DNA of 64,000 nucleotides from Flammula alnicola (Eukaryota; Basidiomycota; Agaricomycetes; Agaricales; Strophariaceae): assembly GCA_015499995.1 (NCBI GenBank), contig JADNRV010000182.1:37678-101677 (forward strand), given 5' to 3'. Positions 39,231-51,377 of the stretch are shown here, one piece after another. Below the pieces are notes generated by a model. That model made no database searches. It had not been told where the DNA came from and was given only the letters and a program-made list of their open reading frames with translations. The position numbers and the translations under genes were made by a program. Position 1 is the first letter of the stretch. Each line of letters starts with the position of its first letter.

Positions 39231-40295
39231 TCATTCCCTACAATCGTCGGGTACAAGCTCCGGCGGGACTGATAATCCATGTTGGATCACATAGCGATAC
39301 AGCTTTGCTGGCAGCTCTAAGCGACGCCTTCTTTCATTGACCTGGAAGTACATTGGTTGAGAGAATGGATTCATTTGAAAAATTGAAAAACGTACTGCAT
39401 TCTCAAAAGTGTCCAAGCGTTCCTTGTATTGCGGCTGAACTAAGTCAAGTGCTTCTTGTACCTCCTTCTCATTAAGGGTGTTGATCACCCGCGACCATTG
39501 CCCCTGCTTGCGGAGCCATGCATTTGCACCTGCCGGCTCAGACATTTCAAGTGCAAATTCCTGGGAGATGAGGCGGAGAAGAAAGCCAGCAAAGTAATTG
39601 CAGTTCAATGAGAGGAGGTGGCAGAGATTGTTGCAGTTACGCAACGAAACAGCAAAAATGGCAATGTGGTAGACTCGAAGGTCACTGCTTTCTGGGACTG
39701 TAATCTTGTTAATGACACAATCTGACTGGTCTTGGCGTAAGAAGGTTTGAGTGGCGACGCTGTCAGCTGCATGCAGTCTCTGGTTGGAGTCTTCAGACGT
39801 CGAGAACAAGGAATCCATGGAGGACGCCACAGAAGAAGAGGAGTGGGCGGGGACCAAGCTTGGTGGATGTGATTCATGTGAATTGGATTGCAGGTCTAAG
39901 GATGTCGAGGAGGTCCGAGGGGTAGTTGCTATCAGCTGTCTTTCGAAGGTGAGGTAGGCCTTGACACCATTTTTATCTCGAACAGTTGCCACGACGTACT
40001 CCTGCATGCTCGTCTTCTTCTTGACGAGGGCAACAGACAAGATCTTGACGGCCTTCATTTGTTGCTGATTTTCATATGATGCTTGGAGCAGGACGAGATA
40101 CGCCTCTATGGGAACGGCATAGTGACAACGATACATATAGCGGAATTCTACCCCGGAGGCATCCTTGTATATCTCTAGCGCCCGCAGGAGAGGCGCAAGA
40201 AAAGAGGACTCCGAGAAAAAAGACATGTGGTTTTGAGCTGAAAGCACATCAAAGATACCGCGGCAAGTTCTAAATGAAACCACTCTGGTATACAT
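39231..40295 (-). CDS. uncharacterised 336-aa protein
   Basis: Two exons, 40295-39396 and 39341-39231, give 336 aa. The 54-bp intron (GTACGT...TTCCAG) stays open if read through, but splicing gives a smoother ENAV-NERRRRLELP join. The protein has a helical N-terminal half (YRCHYAVPIEAYLVLLQASYE, KAVKILSVALVKKKTS), a Ser-rich middle, then leucine-rich helices with cysteines (LRNCNNLCHLLSLNCNYF). No signal peptide, TM or known catalytic motif is seen. I do not recognise the family. Confidence 0.7.
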   Translation of the reverse strand: MYTRVVSFRTCRGIFDVLSAQNHMSFFSESSFLAPLLRALEIYKDASGVEFRYMYRCHYAVPIEAYLVLLQASYENQQQMKAVKILSVALVKKKTSMQEYVVATVRDKNGVKAYLTFERQLIATTPRTSSTSLDLQSNSHESHPPSLVPAHSSSSVASSMDSLFSTSEDSNQRLHAADSVATQTFLRQDQSDCVINKITVPESSDLRVYHIAIFAVSLRNCNNLCHLLSLNCNYFAGFLLRLISQEFALEMSEPAGANAWLRKQGQWSRVINTLNEKEVQEALDLVQPQYKERLDTFENAVRFSIFQMNPFSQPMYFQVNERRRRLELPAKLYRYVIQHGLSVPPELVPDDCRE

Positions 40296-42668
40296 GGATG
40301 AGACAGTGTACGCGTCACGGTGTTACATGTACGGAGCATTCTAAATACTAATAGGAGTCGGTCAATATGGAACAAACGATTCGACTTCGACTCGAAAACT
40401 TACATGTCGCGGCCGCGCCCACGCACAAGGTGTGCAATACATAGTCTCGCCCCAAGTCACATCCAACGTTTGAAGGCGTAGTGGGTTGCAGAGGGAGCGG
40501 CGAGAGGTGTTGTCAGCTGGTAAACGCAACAAAACCCTGACGGTTTCCCGAGCCCTCGTATACCGCGTTTATGATGCTTACCAGCTAAGGCATTTCCATG
40601 CCCACTGTTCGTCTCCACGCCCGCCTTCATCCCGAGAATCCGCGATCGTTGGGTGCATTTACGATCCCTAGTCGCTGAGATTTGTCGCTGGCGCTGGTGT
40701 TCATCATGAACGGACGAGCACGGAGGCCTTGCACACCTACAAAAGACGTAAGTAAGCCCTCCGCTCAAGTCCACATGCTCGAAAGGAGGAGGACTTACCG
40801 TTCGTTTAGCAGGCCTCCATCAAACATATCTCATACAAGCAACGTCCAACGTGCCGCTCTCGAAGGCCGGAAAGGGGGGCGATGGCTGGGCTGGGACAAG
40901 CAGGCAAAGGTGAGTTGCTGGTCGTTGCAGCGCACGAAATAGGCCAACTTACCTGTTCGAAACCTCCGAAGCCTGTGGCTCGTCTCCAGCACAATGACGC
41001 CACGAAGCCAACATCGTACGCCGATCACAGAACAATACGACTTGGCATACAACGGGGTGGAAGGGTGCGGTGGGGTGTATGCGCAGAATCGAGAATAATG
41101 GCGATGAGGTGGACGGAGGGCATCCGGGCGGGCTAGGACGTCGTTTTCTCGCCCTCGCTGACGCGAATGCACGCTTTCCTCTATATTTTGGCATCGTCTC
41201 GTAATCGTTCGTAACCTCTGTCCATTTGCCCGTGCTGCCGCGGACCTTGGGCAGTGGTAGGCGTATTTCGGGTTCGTTCGGCTGCTCGTCCGTTGACTGA
41301 CGACCCGTATTGTAGCAAGAAGGGGGAGAGGAGGGTGCGGCGACGACGAAAAGGGTAGTGGCGTTGTTTTGGTGCGTTGGTCGGCCTTTTCATGCACGGG
41401 GGGGCTTTCTTTGGGCATGTGTAGCGAGGATTTATAGGTCGCGAGGAGGGAAAGGGATGCCGAAGGTGGGCAGAGACTCGATGTTAAGGGTAAACGGATG
41501 TCGGCTGTGGTGTAGAGTACGTTTCCGCATTCCACTAACCCCGAATTCCGCGTTGTGGTCGACTAGAGAGGAGTTGGGTGCCTTGCAGGCTAGAGCTGGT
41601 CGCTTTCGTGGTCGGCCATGGTACGTTCCCGCTGTGTCCTCCTGTACTCTGGCCGCAACTGACCCCTGCTGATCGTGCATTGCACTCGTCTAGGCCATCG
41701 CATTCTTTGGCATCGCGGTCGGTGACGGGGCGGACGACGCGACGACGGAGGTGAAAGGACAAATTGCGCACGCGATTCGGAAGCCACAAGGTTGCACGAC
41801 GTAGGTGGTCGGTTGGGGTGTTGGATACGTTTCTGTACTGCTTTCTTGCACTCTGGCACCATTAACCGCCATTTTTCGTGCGCTGTGCTGGTCGAGGGAT
41901 CGGAGTCGTTGCCGTCGCATTACGGCTGGATGTGCAGGAGACGGTGACCACAGAGCAGAGATGTTCGGACGGTCAGATTATGTAAGTATTTGGCGTCGTC
42001 CTTGCCCATCCCGATTCCCCGTGAAACTTGAACGTTTGAACTGTTACTTTGTCGACTTCAACCATGCTGAGCTGATATGGGAAGCCAGTCGACTCCGAAT
42101 CGATTTCAAAAGTGACTCGTATATGATTTATTCATGACTAGGGCTTACACGGCAGTCCTTCCAACCTCCAAGGACAATTGCTCGAGTCTGCAAGTCACTT
42201 ATTGTAGAACCATGACTGCCAGGCTCGCCCAGAAAGTCAGAAATACAGGTCTGGCTATGATGCTGGTTTCCTCAGGCTTCTTTGGTGGCAGGGTCGACGG
42301 CCGTAGTCTCGCCGATGTAAGCGTCCAAACCTTCAATTGCAAAGGTAAGCACCCCTTCTTAGCCCCGTGCTGCGTATCTACATACTCATCTCTGTTAAGA
42401 TCACTTGAATTTTCGGGTTAAAATGCCCTTATCCGATACCTACGGAATAAACTTATCCGTGTCTTTCTTTTTGAAATCCACTGTGGCCGGCTGCCAGGTC
42501 CACGCGTAGCGGCAGTTTTAACTTTTTGTAGCCTCTTCCCTGAACGCGAAACACATCAATCACAGCCACGATGTATTCTAGTCATCTGGTGCCACACGCA
42601 GTTTGGGCGCCCTGCATATTTAAACCTCAAGCCTGGCAGAAAAGCAATTGCCTATTTTCTACACCATC
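40296..42668. other. 2.4-kb region without a supported gene, upstream of PKS 1
   Basis: Many short frames occur on both strands, none with a domain, credible start and splice pattern together. The GC-richer part (40.4-41.9 kb) is Arg-rich in every frame, a composition effect. The 3' end (about 42.0-42.67 kb) is the promoter side of PKS 1. No terminal repeats were recognised. Confidence 0.4.
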
Positions 42669-45600
42669 ATGTCCGAACAGCAGCAGGTAGAGACTTTGCT
42701 GGATACCTTCCTCTCGGTCGCTCGAAACGCATCGACAGTCGAGGATTCCATCCTTGAATGTGGGGAAGAGCAATGGACCTATGGAGACCTCGACAACATA
42801 TCGACTGCGCTTGCCCTCGAATTGCACTCACAGTTTGGCTCACAACCTACAGTCGTTGCCCTCAGCGAAAATCATCCATATGTCCTAGCTGTTCTGCTGG
42901 CGACATGGAAATTGGCCGGAATCTTCGCCCCTTTGGATTGCCATGCGCCGCCGAAGATGGTCGAAAAGATGTTGGAAAACCTCAGCCCTACATGTGTTCT
43001 GGTCCCAGAAAGTGACGAAGTGCTCAAGGCATTAGCACAAAGTCAGTATTGACAGATTCAATCATATGCAATACTAAAAAATTTCTCATCCAGGAATGAA
43101 CATCGCCCTCTTTCCATTCTGTCCTAAAAATAACACTATCACCCGTCTAACTCAGCGGTACATGCACTGCTCCCCCGAGATTTCACCATCCGTGTGCCTG
43201 CCGCCTTCTTCCTCCTCGCTCGCGCTGTACCTACACACCTCCTCCGCGTCTTCGACAGCCAACCTCAAATGTGTGCCATTATCACATGGCACGATCTCGC
43301 GGGGCTCTCGCTCGCGTATAGAGTGGCTCCGCCGGGCGTGGCCCGAACAGAAGTTCGACAAGCTGCGTGTTCTGGGTTGGGCACCTTGGTCGCATATCAT
43401 GGGCGTCTCGCACGATCTTGGCGCGGCGACGTTTGGGACCGGCGGATGCTATGTCTTTGGTGGCTTGCCTCCTGGATATCCTGCCGAGCCGACCACAGTA
43501 CCCAAGGAAATGGACCATGTGGATCGCTTGTTGGACACTGCGCTCCGATTTCAACCGGATGTACTCGTTGGAGTACCTTGGATGTTGGAGGCTATCAAAG
43601 AGAGATACTTGCGACTTTTGCGTCTGAATACAGAAGAGGCGATGAAGCAGGCCATGCACGTGAAGGACATGCTTGCTGGGTTGAAATGCTTCGGAGTTGG
43701 AGGCGCGATGCCCACAGTGGAAGCCCTACTTTGGGCCAAGGATCTTGGCGTGAATATGGCACACGATATAGGGATGACGGAACTCGGAGGTAAGTTGTTT
43801 GTTCTGGTTTCTTCGCCCATTTACAAAACAGTCGTTGAACCAAACTTTCTGGCCATCATTAGGACCCATTTTTCATTCAAAAGTTGGCGAGACAGATGCC
43901 GAAATTGAAGGATGGTCGATCGATGACTGTCTAATCGAAGACGCAGAGCTTACTTTGATGGATGAAGATGGGCACCATGGCCTGAGTGGTGCGCTCTCTT
44001 TTGACGGTTGCATAACACTGTCTGATTTTGCTTTCCTGGGCCGTCTCCCATTTAGGAGGCGAACTTGTCATCACAAGCCGCTTTATCAGTCAAGGCTATC
44101 TCGAGTACGATAATTCGGCATTTAGCAAGGCGCCCGATGGGAAGATCACGTTCCGGACAGGAGACATGTATGAAAGGACACCGAACGAGCGATTTGTATG
44201 GAAAGGAAGGAAGGAAGACTACATCCAGGTGAATACAGTCAAAGACAGCAGTACGGAATGAGGTCTCTGACGGTTCCATTGCATTAGATGGTCACTAGCG
44301 AAACTCTCGACCCACGCCCAATTGAAAAGGCCATAAACTCTTGTCCTTCCATCGCACATAGCTGCATCGTGGGCAATAACTTCATGCGAAAGCCCTCTGA
44401 GTTTATCTGCGCCATTATTCAACCGGCTGCCATGTCCTCGTCAGAGCCGACCTCTGTTTCAGCGTCAGGCGTAGATTTAATTTCGCCAAAGCAAATCGCC
44501 CAGATAACAAAGGCGATTGCCGCCGTTAATCGGACCCTCCTTCCACCCTTGAGAATTGCGTGGTCGAGGGTGTTGATTCTGGACAAGGAGAAGGAAATAC
44601 CGTACACGAGAAAAGGCACCATCTTTAGAAAGAAACTCGAAGATGTCTTTGGCGAGTTTCTAGCCGCTCATTTGTCTAAGAAGGACGGAGAAGATGCGAA
44701 TGGGACTACCCACGGCTCCAAGTCTGATGGTGCCATAGTGTCTATTCCAGAGAGACAAGCCTCGGAAGAGGTTGAGGCACTAGATAACCTGGACAAGAAC
44801 TGGAAAAGGGCTGACGTCGAGAAGTTGGTTACAGACACGGTTGCGGGAATCCTTGGGATTCCAGTTGACGTACTCAATGCCCATTCCGATTCATCGTTTG
44901 CGGAGGTATGGTTTTTAAAACCCTCTTTTGAACATTATTCACTCTTTTCTTGTGTTCTCAAGTTCGGGATGGACTCAAATATGGCAGTTCGTGTTGTCAA
45001 CCAACTTAACAGCATCTTCGCTCTCCAACTTCCGTTGAATGCCTGTCACAACTTCGTTGATTTGACCAAGCTGTCGGAGGCGATATTGTTTGAAGTGGGA
45101 GTGATAGACGGGCCTGCTATCTCACCGATCTCGACAAAACTTCAAGCCATCCAAACGAAGGCAGAGGTTGTCATTGTAGGCCAGGCACTTCGTCTTCCCG
45201 GAGACATCAACGCGCCCGAGTCTTTCTGGGAAGCCTTGATCAACAAACGCGATGACATCATGACTCGCGTCCCAGCAGATCGATGGGATCATCATTCCTT
45301 TTATCGACCCCCGTCGTCCACTTCATCCCCACAGATATGCGACATCACGTTTGAAAAGGCGGGGTTTGTCGATGTTGCTCATTTCGACAATACCTTCTTT
45401 GGGATCTCAGCACCGGAGGCGCTTTTCGTCAGCCCAGCAGTACGCCTGACCTTAGAGACTGCGTTCGAGGCTCTCGAGGACGCCTGCATGCCAATTTCGC
45501 AGGTTAAGGCGACGAGCATGGGAGTTTTCGTTGCTACAGGGTTAGACACAGGGTATCATCAGATGTTGTTTTTGGAAAAGGGATTTGATGGTACGTTCTT

Positions 45601-48600
45601 ACGTCTGCATGGTGGTTAATGTAGACTGACGAAAACATTATTCTTATAGCTTATACTCGATTCTTTGGAACAGGTATTGCGTCAAGTACGGCATGCGGTA
45701 GACTCAGTTAGTAAGTGCTTGACGGACAGAATTTTTCATGGGCGCTGATTTGCACCGATTAGTCTTCTTGATGTCCATGGGCCTTCTACGACTATCGATA
45801 CCGCATGTAGTTCTGGTCTGGTAGCTTTCGATCAAGGTTTACCTTCTTTGTTTTTTTTCTCGAATGGACAACGACTCACAAAGATCTAGCTGTTAAATAC
45901 TTGCAGTCGGGAGATGGCGAATCTGCCATCGTCAGCGCAGTTAGCACCAATCTCTGGTTAGTTTGACAATTATCTTCTTTCAAAGCAATTAAATTGACTG
46001 AACGACACTCTCGTATAGGCCTGGATCGTTTGGGTATATGATTTTGTCTTCTTATTCGAGGATTTGCTGCTGAAAATTGTGATTAATTAGCTTCCTGTCT
46101 GCCCAAAAGATGGCATCTCCTCGTTCTCGATGCGCCACTTTTACGAACCAAGCAGATGGGTATGTGCTCCTAGTCGGAGTGTTTAAAAATTTATTGAACC
46201 CAGCCTTCGGACAGATATGTTCCTTCTGAAGGTTCTGTCGCATTTGTCCTTAAAACTAAGAATGCTGCATTGCGCGATGGAGACAATATATTGGCCGTAG
46301 TGAAATCGACAGATGTCATGCACGGTGGTAGATCTCAAGGCCTTGTCGCTCCTAATGTTCATACACAAATCGCACTACAGCGCTCTTTAGTGGCAAAGGC
46401 TGGGCTCCAACCCTCCGACATCGAGTACGTGTCTTTTTTTTTTTTTGAAAATCTCATGTAAACCCTATGCTAATATGACCAAGTTTTCTGGAAGCTCATG
46501 GAACGGGTCAGTCTCTAATATTTTGTATTAAAGGAGGAATGCCTCTCAACATTTGCTTCCTTATTTCAGGTACCTCGCTAGGTGACTTGATTGAGATCCA
46601 AGGCATCAACGAAGTTTTCCGGGGTTCTCACTCTGGGCGCCCGCTCATTGTTGGTGCCGCCAAGTCGTGCGTCGGTCACACAGAATTAGCCGCTGGACTA
46701 GTTGGCGTTCTGAAAGCGATCGCTTCCTTCCAAAATTCTGCTGTTCCTGGGCTCGTGCACTTGAACGATGAGAATATGAATCCATCTATTGATTGCAGTA
46801 TTGTTCCGATACACATACCGCACAAGACCATCGCCCTACCTCTGAAGCAGGATAGGAATCCATGTTATGGCCTTGTTCTGTGCGTCCCTACAGATCGTGC
46901 AGCATATTTATACTTATTGTATCATATAGCGCGAATGGCTTTGCGGGGACTGTTGCAGGAGTCGTGCTCGAAGACCCGAAGAATTTATCTGTTATAGACG
47001 AGGCACCTCCGGTGTCCGATACCAATGGAACCGCTCACTCAGCAATGATGTTTGTTGTCAGCGCGAAGTCGGTAGAAGGACTGAAGCAATACCTGAAAAA
47101 ATACCTGGACTTCTGCCGCACAGCACCAGCATCCATATTTCGGGAGATCTGTTATACATCTTGTGTTGGACGTGAGCATTATCGACACCGGTTTGCTTCT
47201 GTTGCATCCAATATGGAGCAATTGATATCTGCTCTAGACGAACGTCTTCGATCATTCTCTGCAGAAAGAATTACAGCTCCTGCTCGTCGTATCGTTTTCT
47301 CTTTTCCGGGACAAGGTTCACAGTATCAGGGCATGGGGTCTATTCTCGCTGGGCAGTATCCAGACTTCGCAGACATTTTGACATTTGCGGCTACTACTGC
47401 GTCTCAGCGATCGGGTTATCCTATCCTTTCCTTCTTGCTAGAATCCTGGACTCCTTCCACGCTTACAATTGACCATGGACAAGTGGCCCAGATCTGTATA
47501 TTTGTATATCAGTATTCGATGTCTCTATGGCTGAAGAGGCTGGGTGTCGAGCCGTATGGGGTGTTGGGACACAGCCTTGGAGAAATTTCTGCTGCAGGTA
47601 CGTCTATGATTCAAGAATGTATATTTCGTTTGCGAGCTGACAATGGGGTAGTCACTGCTGGAGCCATGAGCTATGAACTAGGCCTAGAACTCGTCATCAA
47701 AAGGGCAGAGATATTACGCTCAGATCCAAGCCGACTAGGAGGAATGGCGATCGTCGAAGCATCGAAAGACCTTATAACGGAGCTAACCCACCAATTAGGA
47801 CTTGATGCTCGATTAGTTATAGCCATTTATAATGGCCAACAGAGTCATGTAATTTCTGGGGACCTCGATGCCATAAATGCATTTTTGGCCACAGCAAAGG
47901 CAAATGGATTAAGAGCGACCGGACTGAAGGTTTCTCAAGGTTAGTTTCTTGAATTCTAACCCCTAACTTCTATTTGATTCTCAAAAATTTCCCAGGTTTC
48001 CATAGCCCGTCGATATATCCCTCTCTACCGTCCCTCCAGGAATGGGTTGACAAGAGCCAGCCTTTTTTCTCACACCTTAAAATACCTTTGTATTCCACCC
48101 TTTACGGGAAAGAAATTCCCAGTGATTGCCGTTTACCTTCTCATTATTGGGTATGCCCTCCCTATTATCTTTCAGCCTAGCAGCGTTTCTCTGAGGCGCA
48201 ATTTCTACATAGGTTGAACATGCTCGAGATCCCGTTAGATTTTCTGATGCCATCGAAGAATTGAACTCGAAAAGCACAATCGACATAATATTAGATGTTG
48301 GCCCTCAACCTTTCATCTGGACGTCGCTGCAGGGGCTGCGGCACAACAAAACCGCTATTGCAACTTCTTCAAAGCCATCAAACGATCAAAACGCCGCTTT
48401 TCTAAGAGCGATTTCGTTGCTCTTTGAAAGTGGTGTGACGCCGGACTTCATAAAGTTGTTCGCGAGAACCTCCCTGCGCAAAACGCATATCCCTACCTAC
48501 CCGTTTCAGCAGCAACGCCACTTCCCAACCTCTATTCCATCGCGTTATTCTGCACTGGCGATTCCTGCTTTACCAGGCCCTCTAATTCCCCAAATGAAGG

Positions 48601-51377
48601 CGAATGACGACCCTAAATTTCGACATCGACCCCCACTTTACGGCTTATTATCTGACCACCGAATTGAAGGTCTCAGAGTTATCCCTGGAGCTCATCTCGT
48701 TGACTTCTTTGCACTGCAATCAGCATATAAGTCTGTGAAGTCCATCACGTTTCATTCGCCCCTAGTTCTTGGATCATCACACACCCAAGTTATTACTGCT
48801 GAGGTGGACACGCAAGGGTCCTTCTCTATGTATGTTGGCGAACCAACTCCCAACGTGAACAGGATCTGTTCTGGTATACTTGCATCAAGGCCATTACTCA
48901 ATCCAAGGAGGAAGACGAATGTCGATCAACTCCCCGATCACGTGAAGAACAAGGCCGACGTCTATGCATCCTTTAGGAATGTTCAGTTTGGTCCTTCGTT
49001 CCGTAACATCCAAGAACTTCGAACATGGCCTACTCACGCCGATGCCTTGATCACTGTCGGACCTACTCAGTATCCGACTCAGGATCGGATACGTAAACTC
49101 GACAGTTGTCTTCATGCGTTCGGCGCCATTGTACAAGAAGAAGTCCCTCAAATTCACGATCTCGATGGCTCTTTCCTGCCTACCTCATTAAACGACTTTA
49201 CCCTCTACTCAGACGACCTTCCCGAATCCTTTATTTGCCGTTATTATCTTCCAATCAGCATCACGCGAAATTTCCATGTGATGTCTGCTGCCTTCGAGGT
49301 AACATCACTCTCTGGGGAGCTTCTTGCGTCATGCGAGAAGTATTCTGTGGCATGGATCCCAGCAGGCGTTGCAATACAGAGCAAGGAGAAGATCGCCGAA
49401 CATGCGAGTGGTCAATGGCTGCAACAGTCATGGACAGAGCGTCGTATTCCCGAACAATCAGGCTCTTCACAAACTCCCTCAACTCAATTTGACCATCTAC
49501 TTTACGTCGGGTTCCACAATTCTCGACTGTCACGCATCATTTCCAAATGCGCTCACGAGATATTTTCCCTTTACTTGCCGACCGAAATGGCCGTCGACAG
49601 TATCCCTTCAGCGTCTGAACCTTATGATCTATTTTCGCTCAAGGCGCAATTCGACAACGTCTACCAAGACCTCAAAAGCGTGGACATTTCCATCTTACTT
49701 GATTTCACCTCTTTTCGAGTCCTTCCAACCTCCAAAGCATTTACTTCAGCCTACCGTCTCGTCCTGGGCTTGATGAAACTTCTCTCAAGCTACAAAGTTA
49801 ATATCGTGAATTTTGTCTTCGTCTCCGAAATGGAAATGTGGGCCATCGCAAATAATGATATAGGTCATACAAGTACTCCACCGTCAAGCCGCCTACCACC
49901 TTCTGCCAGTTCTGTCGTTCAAGGCATGTTGCGTGTGTTTCGTCGTGAGACAGGTCTCGACACTCAAGTATGGGCCCTGGATCTACCTTCCTTGGACACG
50001 ACAAGTGACCAAGTCCTCAGTGATATTCTTCATCACGAACTGGATGCACGACGAAGAGTATGGACACTCGACAGAACTATTGCGTATCGAACAGGCGAAG
50101 ACAACGTTCTAAAGCGACTTATTCCTGTCCTCCAAAGGGTCGATCAGTCAGACTATTCACACCAAGTCTTCACGGGAACATCCATCATTGTCGGCTTGGG
50201 AAGTATAGGATCTGCACTGGCGCCCGCTCTGATCTCGAAAGGAAGCAGTAATGTTGTCTTTATTGGACGTCGGCATCAGGAAGACAGTGAGGTGGGAGAA
50301 TCTCCTTGTGATTTAAATTTTTATTGACGCGTTTTCTTCCCGGTTAGATTCGGGAAATATTGTTGAACCTCCAATCTGAAACGAATGGTCATTGTTCATA
50401 TCTGCAGGCCGATGCTTGTGACTTCACCTCTCTTCGAAGCGCCATAGTGGATATTCAGGCTCGTTACGGCACTATCGAGAACATCATTCATGCCGCCGCG
50501 GTAATACGCGATGCAACTATCCAAAACGTGGATGTCAAATCTTTCGAAGACGTTCTACGCCCGAAGGTCGCGGGCGCTTGGAATCTTCATTTGATCAGCG
50601 AAGAACTGTGTCCATCCGTGAAGTCATTCGTTTTTCTCAGTAGTATCAGGTGAAGCCCGGTCGATTTTCTCATGGTTATAAGCTTCTCACACTCGTGATA
50701 GTGTTTCGTTAGGCAACCAAGGCCAAATAGCCTACGTTGCTGGAAATTCTTATATGGAGGCTCTTGCTTTGTACAGGAAGCAAAGAAACCTTCCTGCGAC
50801 TTGTCTGCAACTCGGTGCATGGGAGTCTAGACTCACGCGGAACATGGATCTGTCAAACAGCCTGGTATTGCCGATGGACAACACGACAGGTATTCCTTTG
50901 ATTCTGAAGGCCATGGCTACACTGCATACCGTGCAAATAATTGCCAATTTAGACGTGGATCTGTTGTCTACAAACCCTGCTTACTCTCAGGATCCCCTCT
51001 TCCAAGACATTCTTCCCACTGTATCCTCGAGAAAAACATCAACAGGACGCCGATACGAAAATCTCGATGTCTCAGGCACACTTTCGAACATACTGAGGAC
51101 GGTCCTGGAGCTCAAACTGACAGAGAAACTGGGTTGGTTCTTTTGTTTTTGATCCCTGTCTTCTTTTACTGATTGTTTAAACGTAGAGCCCATGGATTCA
51201 CTGACTTCGTGTGGTATCGACTCGATTTCATTCGCTCAGATAAGGGGCAGAGTCATGAACCAATTGGGCGTGGAAGTTCCAATGAAGTACCTTTCAGATT
51301 CTTTCACCATCAGTGAAATGACGACTCACGTAGAGGAGAGCTATAACTCTTTACATACCGAGAAACGAGAGCCCTAG
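42669..51377 (+). CDS. polyketide synthase 1: A-like-ACP-KS-AT-DH-KR-ACP
   Basis: Twenty-one exons: 42669-43041, 43094-43789, 43863-43988, 44056-44228, 44288-44905, 44963-45590, 45650-45710, 45763-45836, 45890-45956, 46019-46033, 46091-46159, 46215-46424, 46484-46506, 46570-46879, 46930-47597, 47652-47939, 47996-48150, 48213-50291, 50348-50649, 50702-51132 and 51187-51377; 2518 aa. Order: adenylate-forming-like domain (1-~580; GMTELGG, FRTGDMY, GRKEDYIQ); ACP1 (FGMDS, Ser ~667); KS (730-1150; DTACSS Cys ~907, EAHGTGT His ~1042, KSCVGH His ~1081); AT (from ~1270; FPGQGSQ, GHSLGE Ser ~1363); DH (HRIEGLRVIPG His ~1667, DSCLH Asp ~1815); KR (GLGSIGSALA ~2171; YVAGN Tyr ~2323); ACP2 (CGIDSIS, Ser ~2468). 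No MT, ER or TE. It is a cytosolic iterative partially reducing PKS, with polyene-like products expected. The 46879/46930 join is two residues short of PKS 2. Confidence 0.93.

Noticed and set aside
40457..42421. Many short frames on both strands upstream of PKS 1
   Set aside because: Arg-rich in all frames from base composition; no domains, consistent starts or introns.
42669..51377. Thioesterase, methyltransferase or enoyl reductase domain in PKS 1
   Set aside because: After the KR the only remaining domain is an ACP ending about 45 residues before the stop. The DH-KR interval has no SAM-binding or ER nucleotide-binding motif that I can see.
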